Shown in pieces: positions 10,242 through 25,200 of a DNA stretch of 64,000 nucleotides (position 1 is its first letter; every line of letters starts with the position of its first letter). This DNA is from Breviolum minutum Mf 1.05b.01 (lineage: Eukaryota > Sar > Dinophyceae > Suessiales > Symbiodiniaceae), in the NCBI GenBank assembly GCA_000507305.1, contig DF241133.1, forward strand, positions 1-64,000. Reading direction: 5' to 3'. Made by a program: the position numbers and the translations under genes. The notes beneath the pieces were generated by a model. It did not search any database, had not been told where the DNA came from, and saw only the letters and a list, made by a program, of their open reading frames with translations.

Positions 10242-13200
10242 CTTTTTTTTTGAATTTGCATTTGCATTGATGTCACCGCAGTACAAGTCTTGAAAAAGCT
10301 TGTCCATCAAACATCACGACCGTGAAATGCATCTTGCAGCTATTAAACACTTAACGTCTCAGTGTCAGCATGTGGCACAAGGTGCTTTGCTCACCATGGC
10401 CCCCCAACTGGAGCATGCCCAGGCGTCCGCAGAAACATTCCCAACCATTCCTGCGAAAAAAAGGAAACTGGATTGCGAACACAAATCGAAGCAACAGTAG
10501 AATCTTAATACATGAAATCAAAGACACATTTCTCAACTTCTACCAGGACAAACTCATTCAATATGTCTGTTTCACTTCAAACCAGCACACAAATGTATGA
10601 TAAGTTGTTGATTTAAATTCGTCAACATCTGAACCAGAATCACTTGGTTTTCTGAGGATCGAACCACAGGAAGCAAGCAACCCTTCACTGCCTGCCATGG
10701 CAGGAAGCACATCATGACTTAAAGGTTTCAAGATCGTCCCTGGCCGGTGATGTTGGAAGAATTCTTGTGAATCCTTTTTTTTAAACTGAACGGCTCTTGC
10801 AAAAACACCTGCTACTGTGGCTTTGTGATCCCGTGGTTAAGCTACGGGATCACATGTGTTTACCACGACGTAAAATACGCCCAAAAAAGCGGGTAAACCC
10901 AAAACGGAGTCACCGCCAACTTGAGGAAAGGAGATCGGAGTTTCTACTGGCCAAGACGCTCTCATTTTGGAGCATTCCGTATCAAGATAGAATACACATG
11001 TCTGGTCATGCATGTACAAGCACAACAAAAAAGCAACATATACATATAATATATGCTATATATATAATATCATATAATATTATATCATGAGAGCCTGCAA
11101 ATATACGCCTGGATTTAAAGCTGTAATTGATCATTCAGCCATTGGGGAATTGAGGTCACTTGTTTTGTTTGCAAGAAATTGACTATAATTGATGCAAATC
11201 AACATAATTTCCAAACTTTACCTTCCACATGAAAGAACATATCAAGGTTTTGCTTGATTCTTTCCAGTTGGGATTTGTTGTTTAGGGTAATCAATCGCCA
11301 AGCCAAACCCAACCAATCAACGAAGCAACGGACCTGCTTGGAGGCTTGTGTCAAACCTTCGGCCACAGCCGCAATGGTCACCTGTGTGGCTGTAGGCAAT
11401 GCATGATATACCATATGTTTATCTGCAATGCCTAAATGCAAATATAAATCTATACATATACTAAACTAAACAGCTGAAGGTTTGCTCTTTGTTCAATTTA
11501 ACTACACAGATATTGTGGCCAACCTATGACCCAAATATCTCCATTTCGACATGCAATAGGAGAACATGTACAAATCTAAAGGGCTGGTTGGATACTACAT
11601 GACCATCTTCAAGCATTTCATGAATCTGTTGTTTCTCAGGATCAAATCATGATGCGAGATGATGCGCAGCGTGCCGCGCAGCTGCTTTTTCTTCTGCTTT
11701 CCTCTTCCTGGATGTTCCCAAATGGCGGACATGGCACATCGTTCCGTTGCCTCAGCTGTCTTGGCATCCACTTGAAAGCTGAAGAAAATAAAGAAAAGTT
11801 GTTTCACACCTTTGGATGAGCCATGTCGGTAAGGCAGTCTTATGTCCAGCTAGTTTACAAGGAAACACTCTTCTGTAATGTTTTGAAGCGGGCCTCTTGT
11901 GCGAGTCAAAACAAAAAAAATTAAAGGACATATTATATAAATTCATATAAATTCTAAATATTGTGCCATTCTATGGTCATCAATGCACTATCATATCTAT
12001 AATTAATTCCGTGTGTGTAACTAATCAATTGCAACCGGTGGCCCCATGTCACTGACATTCGCTAGTTGATTGCTGTCAAGGCACCCGCAGCAATTTCAAG
12101 GTTTGCTTCAAATCGAAGGCAGCTTCGCTGGCAAGGCAAGCACTATTCAAGGCCAAAATATCTGGTGAAGGACGTACCTCAAAAGATGGCGGTTTTCCCG
12201 GCGAGAATCTCACTGCCTGCGACTTTAAAATAGTTGAACCCCATTAAATGGATGGTTGGTATATGTCATGTCACCAAAAATGTTTGACTCTTTGTTGGTA
12301 CCTGGTTCTTCACCCCATAGCCATCTTGACTCTGCAAATACCAACCTCGCATGTAAGTTATTTACCCGCTCCCCCCAACAACAAGTAGCTCATTAGCTCC
12401 TAAAAGATCAAGGTTGGCCTCTACCGTTGTTTCACTTCAGTCTATCTTCAAATCTATGGGTCTTGGAGAATTACGCGCCCCAAAATGGGTTCCCTTCATA
12501 CTAACCATGTTGTAACCCTGAAGGTTCACCCAATATTGCCAGAAGAAACACCTCTTCTTCGCATTCACCCGTTGCTGTTGCCCCGTTCTTTTCCACTTCC
12601 CCCACCATCACCCAGCCTGCGCCATGAAATCCAAGACATCCAACATCCTCTGCCATTGCGTAGCACGCTCCAAGCTGTGTAGTGAGCCGTTGAAACAAAC
12701 CACGTCCGCCACCAAACGAGACCCAGGAAGCCTTATTCGGGTTGCAAGGGGTCGGAAATGTTCGATTGTCATGGTGGGTTCTGGGGATGAATCGATTCAA
12801 AAAAAGATACTGTTGATGGAAGAAATCCTGCACCACCTGGGATGTGTAAAACCTTGTAAAAATAATTATAATGATTGGATAATATTGGATAAACACGGAT
12901 GAACTACCTATCAACTGGTGCAGGGTTTCAGCCATCAACGGTATGTCATAAACAACAAAGTATAAAGTTGTCTTGCCGTGTCGAAGTGTGACCTACAAAA
13001 CATGCCCAAACTTCCAAACTAGGCTTCGTCGTGTTTCCTGGAAGGACATATTTACCTTGAAGCAACCTGACCCGCTAAATCTCGGCATATGAAGTGATTT
13101 TTGCACATCCTTACTAATATCTCACATGTTTTTTAGCAATGAAAGTTCAAGTTCTGGAACAACAACTAGGAGTCTCTCCCCCCCAAACAGTTCTATATTC

Positions 13201-16200
13201 AAGTTATTCTCCTTTGGAGACTTGTAGTTTATAGTTCCAACAACCCGCATGTGGCACACAGCCAGGACACATGCTCAACAAACTCACCGCTGTGGCCCAC
13301 TTGGATGCCTTTTCTGTAGCGCTGATGGCACCAGCGCAGCTGACCACCGAGAACAACTGGCCGCATGGATGACATCATGGGGGTGGTTGGGGGCCCTCTT
13401 TCACCATGGAACTGCCTTCTGTTTTGGGTGCCATTTACAACAAAACGTCCCGAAATGACCCAATGAAAAAAAGACATAACAAATTGGAATGACATATACT
13501 GCAAAACCACAACTAGCAGCAGAGGGATAAATGAGGAACCATCGTTTTACCATTGCTTCCAACTGTTCAAATGGATGAAACCCCAACAAACCACCAAAAT
13601 ATTGGTAGTATAAACATCCTGGTGCAGTTTTTGGTTCACGTACATTGTAATCACAGTAGTAGGTTAACATGAAACGGGAGGAAACGGTCCATTGGTCCAT
13701 TGGATTGACGAGTTTTGGGCCTGTTGGAAGCCATGCAGCTTCGTTGCTTGTTGCCATTGACCTGGAAGAAGACATGACCAGTCAAGTGAAGACATGACGG
13801 CTGGGAATTTCCACCCTGGAAGATTCACAGGGTAACAAAACCACCAAAACCAATGGAGGTTTGGAAGATGGAAAATGAATTTCCCTTTCAAAAGGGGTGA
13901 TTTTTCAGGTTCCATGTTAGTTTTCTGGAGTGTACTCCCCAAACAAATCATATTGGAAGCTAGCCTCCCTAAAACTGACATAGCGCCTGAAAATAGACCT
14001 TGCTTCAAACCGAAGCAGTCTCCCAACCATTGTTCACTGTCTATATTAGTTTCATGTTGAGTCTCCAGAGAGGGTACATATCACCCCCTCAAAAAATTGA
14101 CAATGGCAATGATCCTCCAAACCTCTTTTGTCTTGCTCCCATGTTTTTTGGTTTCAAGTCTGATATGTTAGGTTTGCTCAGCCATCCAGTGTTTGAAGAC
14201 GGTTCGTGTATCATGGATGATGTTTCAACGAAAACAACACCTGCAGCTCATTGGACCTCGTCAAATAACAAGTACAGTAGTGCTTTGGAGGGATGATATT
14301 GCAATTCATTCAACAGTATGTCGTCAAATTATCGATCATCTTCCCCAAACTTGAGTTAAGAAATACAAAACAAAAAATAGAACCTCACCTACCAGGTGAT
14401 CCAAAGCGACCTTTTCAATCCCCTAGTTGGAGGTCACTTCACCTTTGAAAGGGTCACTTTTAAGCACCCCAAAAAGGTCACGAAGGATCGCCAGAAGCCT
14501 TGTTGCTCGCAAGCTGACACTGCAGCGCTGCAACTGATGCTGTCAGGTACCAAAGCTTCCTGAATCAAAGATGGACAGTCGCTGTGCTTATTCGTTGCGT
14601 AGATTTGGATGTGACTGAAACCATGTGCCTTTTATAATTTCTATAAATCATGTAGAAAGCTCATTGGATTCACTGATTCACTTCCATACGCAGGAATCAT
14701 GGAGTCTTTATGGCTGACTTCCCCCCCTGATTTCTCGGTTCCTCAAAATTTGAATTTAAAAAACACGTCCCAAATTTGCAACCAGAAACATCTCGCGGCG
14801 TTATGGTTTCCTCTCCTATGCTTCTCCCAAATTCCAAAAGTAGGTCATCTGACGCCTGCATCATCCGTGTAAGCATCGGCAAAGCTTGACGCCAGTAACC
14901 CACCTGTGGTCATGAAAAGGATACATCACCGGTGTGATTGGATTGAATGGACTGATGCAGTGGCAAGTGAAACCTGCATGTAGTGTAGAAAAAACACTTG
15001 ACACTTGAGTGTATAATTATTCCACTTGTTTGATATCCTTGGATTCCTTGGATATGGGTTCAACATGGTTCAACAGTATTCAACCGCAACATGGATGACA
15101 ACCCGAAAACATCAAATGTGTTGTGCCTTTGGAATCCCAAACTTTAAGCCGAGCAAGCGGGTAATCCTGGCCCGGCTGAATAAACTACACGAAACTATAC
15201 AAAGTGTGAGGTTGCAGGGTGGCATGTGCTGGCTTCATTTGAATTTCCATCCACCTAAACAAGGACTACACACAAATATATAAACATATATACCAATAAA
15301 ATCCAATAAAGGTGATGTACAGTAAGTATCATTGTAATATGAATCTATGTTTCTTACTAGTGCAACAAACAAAAACCTTCAACCTGCACACAATGACACA
15401 CCTGCACCCCTCAACTCACCACCGGCAGCGCCTTCTCAACGGAACTTATGGCAGTATTAAGGCTGATGACCTTGGCTGAAACAGAGATGGTTTCGGGCCA
15501 TGGATCTATGGTTGTTGATGGGGGAGAGTCGACCTGGACTTTCTGTAGCTTCCAGGTGTAGAAATCATAGGAATCATTAGGAATCAATAGGTTATCTTGA
15601 AGAATATGATTATTCCTTCATGTTGTTTGACTTCCCTACTACGTAGTAATATATATATATAAATAATATGATAATAATATGTATCGTATAGTTGTATGTT
15701 CATGATATTTCATACTCATGATACTCACCCTACTGACCAATCTAATCAAATACATCTAATTTGCCTCCTTTACCTACCCCAATCACATACACCTCCCTGA
15801 GTGGCGGACATTACAACGCAACTGCCATTTACAGCTGGAACGAAGAACATGCACCGCCATGGTCCACTGCACGGCCTGCGTTGCAGGGCACGGTAGGGGA
15901 TCCCATTTCGTATCTGCTCATCAAAATCATCAAAATTGTTTCATGTCAATTGGGTGAACAATTGGAAAACATGTGAACTACGTAATTTACAACCTTTATA
16001 TGTAATATATTATTAGAATGTTTGCTTTCAATCATCGGATTTGTCCATCGCATTTGCTGCCCTCTAAATTGAATTATCAATTCTGATGGATATGAATACG
16101 CAACTGACGTCTTTGAGCGAGGGATGAAATTCTGAACTGGTTACCCCCAAAAAAAGGCCGAAGGGTTCGCTGGCAAACGGAAGTCACCTTGACCAAAAAA

Positions 16201-19200
16201 CAATGACAACCATCAACCCCGGCATTATGAGCAGCTTTGCAACACACAGGATAGCAAGAAAGCAATCTCATATAAATCTGCCAAGAAAATCATACAATCT
16301 CATATAAATCTGGATAGATCTGAACAAGACGGATTGAATTCAATGAACTCTCATTCACCATCCCGCTCTCTCGCGCATCTCCAGTGCCATCAAACTCCTA
16401 CATTTCATGTGATGGGGTGCTGTTGCCCACCCGAAGGAATGTAATGAACCCCGGCATCACGCGGCAAACTTGCCAATCGCCCCCACCCCCACAAGCCTTT
16501 TCCAAAGCACTGAGCATCAAACTAACGCTTATCGCACCCTAAGTGTTGAAAACAAATGCTGATGATTGAACATACAAATTACAGCCACAGCCACAAAAAC
16601 AAGGAATTTCAGTCTCAGTCCACACATCCATTCTGAAAGATGCTTCTCCAATTGTCACCTGAAAAAAGAATGCTTACTGTATTTTTCCTGTATACCAAAA
16701 TAGACTGAAATACATCACATATGATATTTCATCACATGTTTTATTTTGCAAACTACGCACTCGTTTTGTCGTGACGACTTTTGGGTTGCCTAAGGTTGTT
16801 GCAGGAGCGACACCAAAGAGAACTTCGTTGAGTTCGATGGCCTGAAATGGAAGGACACAACAGGGAATCCATGGGAATGCATGGGGAAGAAAAAAAACAG
16901 GTGGAAATTTGAATCCTTTAGGCATATCAAGTTCAAAATCGAAAATGGATCATGTCAAATGATTTTTTTGGGAGGAGTCCTCCTACTAGAGGTATTGTTC
17001 CATTACTATTGTTCCATCTAATTACAAACCCGCAGAATGCACGATTCACTGACCCAAATCAACCAAACTCACAGATGCACCAAATATCAAAAAAAATCTC
17101 GGTCAGTTCTCACGATTTCTTTCGGAATCTATCGTCAAAAAGTGTACCCGGAACACGTAAAAAATGCATTGCTATATGCCAGAGAGACAGCCATAGGATC
17201 CATTAGGGTTAAGATGGGTAGGAGATTGCCAAGGTCAAGAGATTCGAAGGGGCGACCTTAAAATTCACCAAGGTCCCACAGGTCCCTAACAACCAGGATG
17301 TTCCACCTTTCCAGAAAGTGGATGCGGCGCAGTTCCGAGGTGATTTGATTTTTTTTTCCAGACCCCTTTTTTTTTAACATCTACCATGCAACAACACAAC
17401 TGTTGGCATTTTGCATTTAAAAAATGGTTCCTGAGATGACAAATGTTCAACGATTCTGTCAACAGTTTTCCTTGAAACTTCCTAAAAAAAATACCAATAC
17501 CAATACATATCAAATATCAGGGATTACAGTGTTCCATGAACCGTTCCAAAGATGTGTCACCAACGTTGCGGTACAGCAAAGCAGGCAGCAGGAACCTCCC
17601 CCGAGTTGAGGGACCCGTTGGCCTGCAAGGCGTTCTGCCAGCCAGCACTTTTTTGGGCAGTCACGTGCATGTCTGTTGCGAAGACATCTAAAGAGATACG
17701 ATGTGCAAGCCTTAAAGCGAAGTGGCGAAAAAGGCAGGTGTTGAGCTGGCGATTGAAATCTTGGGATGGTGACTACACTAATAAAACTATGGCAAACATC
17801 GTGATCAAGAATAAAGGTCTATATACCTGGAACCCAAATGACCTTTAAGGTAGATATATAATTGAATCAATCCGCATTCCCAAACATGATGGCCCAATAT
17901 GGATGGAGCAAGGCTCTCATGCCTACCGCGTACGAGAGGCGTATTTAATTTATTGCAACCGCATCAGGCCATTCATTTCCTTCTATCTGCTGCATCAATG
18001 GCAATCAAAGAAGGAAGCACAACATATATACGTATGCATTTCAGGAGTGTATAATTATGTAGAACTATTCTATTCAAAGTTCTCTTGCCTGTCCCAGCGA
18101 TCTTGGAGTTCCAACATTACAAGAGTTACAATACTTGTACAAATTCTAAAGTATACTAGTATATACATACACGTTGATATGATATGCATCTATTTCTATT
18201 TGCATTCAATTTTGGCTATAGTTTGTTTGGTATGTTTTTTTTCAAGCAGTCTTCCACCCCACAATCTCGAGCCAGTGGGACCTCGCATCTGCACTAAGCA
18301 CCTGACATCCATCGCAAGTGCTCCATGGCTTTTCTCCAGGCATTGGCAACGCAAAGGTCCAAGAAAGAACCGCAACTGAAAACATTCCTGGGGCACTGGA
18401 AGAGATGCAGTGTGTCCTTTGAAATGAAGGGTCTTTTCAAAAACCCCACATATAAGGTTTTCTTGATCAAGTGAACATATTGTTAGATGATTTTTGGGCA
18501 CTTATCACTGTATCATTCATCTTGTCACCGAAAAAAGTCATGAATTGAGCAGTGTTCTGAAGACCCTTATTACATTCCATTCTACTGATTGTTCAATAGG
18601 CATCCTGATTGCTCTTCTGTCAAGACCCCGCGCAAATAGCAATCATAACAGGGGAACACTGGGAACACCTTGGAAATCGTGAAAAGGGCATATTGCCTCA
18701 GGGGTTGTGCCGTGGTTGTGTGATGACCTACAGTATACGACTCATGGCTTTCATGGTGATGATTCATCACCAAGAATCTGTTGAACTCCCAAGGCCAAGC
18801 TGGATTGAAACAAAGCTGCTGCACCTGAAAAAAGGGCCCATGCTTGTGAGCAATGAAAAGCACGGGCCCCTATGGTTGTTTAGGGGATTTGTTGGGGATG
18901 AAAGACGACCCAGTGATATGGAGATCAAAATAAACCAGTAGTCTATAAGGATTCCTATTATATAATGGAAAATAGGATGATTTTTTTCCTGGCTCAAGTG
19001 ATGGTGTATTTTTGTTTTTTGATAAGTGGAAAACGGTACAGTACATTGAAATAGGTCTCAGTTTTCAAAATAGCGGGATGTTGTGTTCCACATGTCCTCA
19101 TTGATATTGGAATCCATGAGTCCTTTTTGGTAGCTGGCTCCGCAAACATGGTGAGTATGCACATCCACAGGTTGCTACTGAATAAACAATCAGCAAGACT

Positions 19201-22200
19201 TGTGAGTAGAGACAGACATATCAAAGATAGTTACACATGTACCATCTATAACATCTGCAGTCTATAGGACATACACAACAGTAAGTTTCACATCATCTTC
19301 TAGATGGGGTTTTCAACCTACTTAAACAGTCTGAGTCAACAGTTGGGTTATTTCTGCTTGGGTCCTCCCAAAAAACACAACCCGTTGAAACCACCACCTG
19401 CAAATTAAGTCATACCTAACTATATATATATAATACTATATAAGTGGTATCTCAAAACAAACTACTTAGTGTAGCAGAAGTACTACTGGCGCTTAGAAAA
19501 AAAACATGGATCTTTTTAAATGTTACTTTTTTAAAAATCTCATCTCACCAACCTAAAATTTAATGAAATCAGTTTAGTTTTTTACGGCCTACATTTCCCC
19601 CCTCCCCAAAAAGCACCTCTCCAAGTTTGTACCCTCAAGGCTGCGCTTTCGTGAAAGGCATTGAGCCGCAGGTCCTGGACACCGAAACGGGGGGCCCAAC
19701 GACCCAACGACAAAAACGGGAACCCAAACCGTATAAACACAGGGCGTGAGAAAATATTTTACCCACCGAAAAAAAAAAAAAACAATATTATAAAAAAAAG
19801 ACATCAGTTTTTTTGGTGACCAAGTAATAATTATTGGAGTTTATTGGGTCATTTCAACTGTTTTTGTGGTTTCCAAATGTTGATTCCATTTCCATCGTTT
19901 TTGGTACCTCAATGTCACAATACTGATTTCAATGTCCTGACTCCACAAAGTTGGATGTGACTCCCCTAGTAATGGAAGAAACAAACGTCATTTGTTTAAG
20001 CCATCCAATGATATCAGTGATTCCATCCACCCCCCCAACGAACCAAACTTGAAGATGTATCCAGCTAGCCATGTTAGTTAGGATCCCGGAGTGTAGTTTG
20101 CTAATTAACAATAGCAGACCCTCAAGTTGAAAGACAGGAGATGAAGCGAACTTTGGAAATCCCATCATGGCTTCAGGTGAACCAGCGATTTTCGGTGAAA
20201 ATCCTGTTGCACAATGAGCTGCAAGAGCTCCAGTGAGCGGTACCACTGTTGTGCCTGGACTGGATTGAAGATGCGAGACCAACCAGTTCAACGTAGCAAC
20301 TATTGTGTATTGGGATGTGAAACCCGATCCAAGATGCAATCGTCTTCACACAGGATGTTATGACATTTTTATTGCAGGATCTCTATGAAGCGGAAAAATG
20401 CCACCGTTACTGGGAGGGGGAGCATCCCCCCACTAAATAATATATGTTTTAAAAAACAAAACATATGTATATATATATATGTATTATACTCTGAATACAT
20501 ATCAGAACATATATTGAATACTGCATAAACTGGTGCCGTATTCCAACATGTAATAAATGTGCAGTACCCGAGCATGTGTAGGATCATGAATTGCCACCAT
20601 CACCAGCACATAGTCACATAAAGTGTTCTAACATTTGGGAACACATGCTACTTACACATCTAAACAAATCTATAACAAAAATAATAGCAACACCATCTTT
20701 GTTAAAATAAACCACCTTGCCAACCATGCCAATCTGGAAAAATTCAGATCAACTTCTTTAAAGCTCAATGTGACCACCGTTCCGTGGCACAGCCTCCGTC
20801 GACCCCAGACGCGCCTCGGCACATGCACTCAGCACGGAGCCCAGTTGTTCTTCGTTTCGCAGTTGCAAGTGCAAGGTATCGCGCCAACACTTACCACGAC
20901 GAAGAGCTGTAGTGACAATAGCCATGCCTTAAACACAGCTGGGAAAAGAAGGCAAACTTGGTGATAGAAGAAAATCACAAAAAAAAACTGGCCATTGGTA
21001 TTGATTTGATGGATGAAGTGATGAAAAATCACAACCCCATCTTGAAGAAAAGGTTAATGATCTACAAAAAAGTCTGGGAATTTCAACCATGCAAAAATCA
21101 TTGTTGTGGCTCAACCATGTAAACTACAAATTTAGGTCATTCTTCCTCAAGAAATAGTAACTATCTACCCAAACTACTAAATCAAGTTCAATTTGGGAGA
21201 ATCTCCAGTTTCCAACCACCATTTTGGCGGGTGTCGCTGCTGAAAATGATGAAAACCCGCTGAACTATATCCCTTTGGAGGCCCTTTGGTAACTTTTCAG
21301 GGGCAAACTTGCTGCCAGATTTAGATGGCAATGGGAAACATTGCCTTTTTAAAAGTCACTCCACCTTGGAAGTGATGAATATGATGAATTGTTCATTCCT
21401 ATCATTAGCTTTCATTAGCTATGCTTACCGGAGTGTAATCTGTGTATAACCAATTTGCCAGGCAATCTTCAGGGTGACTGGCATCCAATGATTTTGTTCC
21501 GTACATCTGCGGCAGCACCGAACCTGTCTGACACATTTTGTTAATGGGTAGGCAATGGTCACGCCATCCTGCGAAGAGTTCAACTGACTGATATGACACA
21601 AATACACAGATTTATGATGATTATAGTCTACAGTATACATGATATTTTATATGTATATGAATATGGATTTATCCATGGTAATGTTTTTTGATGGGTTTTT
21701 GGCTGCTTGGGATTTACTACCCCTTCTTCGCATGTTTGGTGGAAAGCACCCACCAATCCTGTCGGACAAAAATGCCCAGTTGCTGATGTCATCGGCTTCA
21801 ACTTCGTGTCCATGAAGCAGCACTGAAGCATAACGCCTTAAGGATGTGATTTCAACCTGATCATAGTCCCCTCACCATGGAAAATGGGGACACCTCCCCA
21901 TGGGAAAAATCACACGCCATCAAGATCGTCATCACAACTGACCCCAAGTCACATCAAACAAGTTGTTCAATGTTTTACCCCTTCTTCCTCCATAACAGGG
22001 TACCCCCAAAAAACTAGAAAAAAAAGACACCCCCCCTGAAATATGATGCTTAGAAGAAGATGATTTTTCTTAGGGGAATGCTAGTAGTATGGTAGTTTTT
22101 TTCAGGGGTGAACCTCTTGAACTTTCAGGGTATATCTATGAAAAATTCAAGGTATACATGGGGCCCTGCCTAAACACAACAGTGGATAGTGAAGGTCAAC

Positions 22201-25200
22201 AGGGTTCCCTTGATAAAATGAATAAATACTTACTCACTGACTGTTACAGGGTTTTGGCGACCTCCCAGGGTATACATCTGACCAGTATCACCTTGGACTT
22301 TCTACGGCACCATTTTTAAGGCAAGCCGCCACAAAGCAGCATCGCTGGCTGCCGTTAAGGCCATATTGAAGGTGCTGCTATCGGCTTGGACCCTCGCATG
22401 CAAAAGGCATCCATGTGATCCACAAATTCGCAAATGCCACTGACAGGAAATAAGGCCTTCTTAAGGAATTATGGTGGTTAATCATCGCTTTAAAAGGCCT
22501 GGTTGCAGTTTTCATGAACAAACAAACTGCATCATTCTATCAATGCCCAAAGATCCAAAGAATCACCAACACCATCCAAACACGACCAACCCCCCCCCAA
22601 AAAAAAAAATGCCCGTTAAGGACCTGCCTGTATGTACACATCTGCTTAAAAAGTTGCAGGGTTTCCCACCATCGCGGGCATGCCCTCATGTTGCAAAAAT
22701 AGCTGATGGAGTCGGGTTGTAACTCTCTCCTGAGCTGCGCAGAGGGAGGTGGTTGGAGGTGGAGGACCTGTTCTTCACATGGCTTGATTTTTTTGTTTAA
22801 AAAGCATCAAGCTATATTTCCATCTGGTGGAATCTGTTGGTCATTCGCATTTTTAAGTTATTGCTTCCAAACTTTTGGAGGGATCAAGTCAAGATGATCA
22901 ACTTTTAATTTACATATGGTTAAATCACATCATGGCACCAAAAGAAAGTCTTCAAATCAAAAACATGAATGGCATGTCATCTCCAACTCTTGATGGAATG
23001 GATATCGGACATAATTAAATAGCATGAATTTGGTATCTCCTGCTAGTTAAAGGGGTGACCTACAGATATTGCAAGTTGCCTATCTCAAGGGTACTCATCC
23101 ACAAGTAGAAATTGCCACAAAGGCACGGGGAACAGCCCTATGATATACGAAACCTGTATAATTATATAAGTATTGTAAGTGGACCCCTGATTTTTCCCAA
23201 CATCATCGTCTTTCATCATCTTATATCGTTACATTCACCGGAGAAAACCCATCCAACCCTCAAGGATCGAAACATTCCAGCACTTGACATCCCAAGTAGC
23301 TAAGTAGCGAAGCCAAGGATCTTGGGCAACATGTGAAAAAGCCACATTGCCAGTGGCCAACGATGGCATTTGTCACTTGCACTGATGGCAGTATTAAAAC
23401 CTGAGTTGAATCAGCCAAATAGAAGCATGGCAAATTATCAGAATTCCGCAACCTAAAATTCAAGTCTCTGTTGATGAGATTTTTTCTTTATCAAACGTTT
23501 CCTCCCCAAAATGTGGACGAATGTGCAAGATTTGAGTTGCACATAAATTTGGAAAGGTAGGGCGTCCTCACATTTCAGATTGAAAGGAAATATGCTGGCA
23601 ATGTTTCTCACGACAAGACACCACCAAGACTTGAAACACAACTTCAAACAAAGTCACGTGGAGGGAGAAACACGAAGAACAAAATCACAAGAAATTAATA
23701 GACATCCATGAATCATATATATACACATACCGCACAACAAATTGTCTGGTTACAGTACACTTTCAGGAGGATCCGATTATAGAAACGGCAACCAGTTCCT
23801 CATGTCCTCTGGAGCACGGATTGGAAACCAACGAACATCTCACACAGCTTTGCCATCTTTGCATCCGAAAATCCAGGTGTTTCAACTACCCCCCACAAAG
23901 CATAAGCAATAATAACAACAACATAAAACTCACCCCGTGAACTTCTTCCCCTTCCCACATTTCATGGGAATCTAAAGGGCACCTTGACATCCTTGACAAC
24001 CCCCAATATTAGATCTGATTTCCTGGGTTAGATTCCCATGAACATTTTTGTCAACTTCAACTCAAGGTCACTCACTATACTTGGTGCCAGCTCCACCTCT
24101 TGAATCGACTGCAAGAGAACCATGGCCATTTGCCAATCGCTAAGCTTCCTGAATCTTCATCAACACTTGGCATGCGAAAAAAAAACGGTACAACCTCGAA
24201 AATGAACATGGAACTCAAAAAATAACGGTTTGGAACATATTTTTCTTTTCAGGTGGGTTCCATATATGTTTTCCGGCGTGCAGTTTGTTTTATCAAACAC
24301 ACGAAAATCAACTGGAACCTGAAAATCCCGGTGTTGGAAAAGGAAACACATCTATTTAGATACAAAAAAGTGAGGTTCCGTGTGAATTTTCGAGGGTGTA
24401 CTGTAACTGCAACAGGTATTTTATTTGCTGTCACTGTAAATCCAAAATTGTGTTCCTGCACATTTGTCACACTAATATCACTAATTTGCAGTACCATGTG
24501 CTACCTATTTTTGAGATGTTTCGAATTTGCTGCAAATTAGAAAAATATAAACAACAGCCAAAAAAAAACATCCCTTGGATCTACCGCCCACCCACGATGC
24601 CATTGTCACCACCGGCATTACTACATTTTTAGGCTCGGGAATCTCAACCTAGACCTTTAATTGCCACGATTGCATCCTGGGTGGGGTAGATCCAAGATAT
24701 ACCCTCCAATCTTGACACCCTTGAAACAAAAAAACATTGTTTAACGGCTGAAATCTAAATTGAAAAGGAACATCACCTTCAAAACCTCCAGTGTTTGGGT
24801 TGAACACGTTTTCGGGGTAGTAGTTTGTTTTTATCATATTCCAGAAAATCAACCGCTGGAACCGGTAAATGTCCCCTTGAAAAACCAGAGCCGCGTCTAT
24901 CAAAAAAAGGGGGAGGGGTCCATATCCCATAACATCAATGTATGGTAAATATTTCCCTGCATTTACCATAAAAATCACCTAAAAATAAAGGAATATACCA
25001 ATCCCATGGATCCTATGAGATATGAATTTTCCAGGGCACCATGGTCTTCCTACCTTTAATAGGGAATCCTTATAATGGGTATATTAGAAACCCCCTTACC
25101 ATTGGGTTGATGACCCTAGCATCTCCGCCGCATTGATGGCCACATTATGATGCACCACATTGCTCTGCAACTGCGCTGAACGCAGTTGTAACCTCAGGCT

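Noticed and set aside
13271..13288. GTGAGT at 13287 as the end of a PPR exon
   Set aside because: It looks like a good donor but breaks phase with the next exon, and the read-through (AVSLLS) continues the PPR consensus. GTGTCC at 13270 fits both.
18961..19000. CTGGCTCAAG at about 18990 as another relict spliced leader
   Set aside because: Only nine bases match the leader end and there is no gene start beside it.
20700..20927. A minus-strand reading through the GTAAGT at 20894 to a stop near 20758
   Set aside because: The first 33 nt are a PPR exon, but the rest is intron: GTAAGTG is a strong donor and the next exon (20187-20259) joins in phase.
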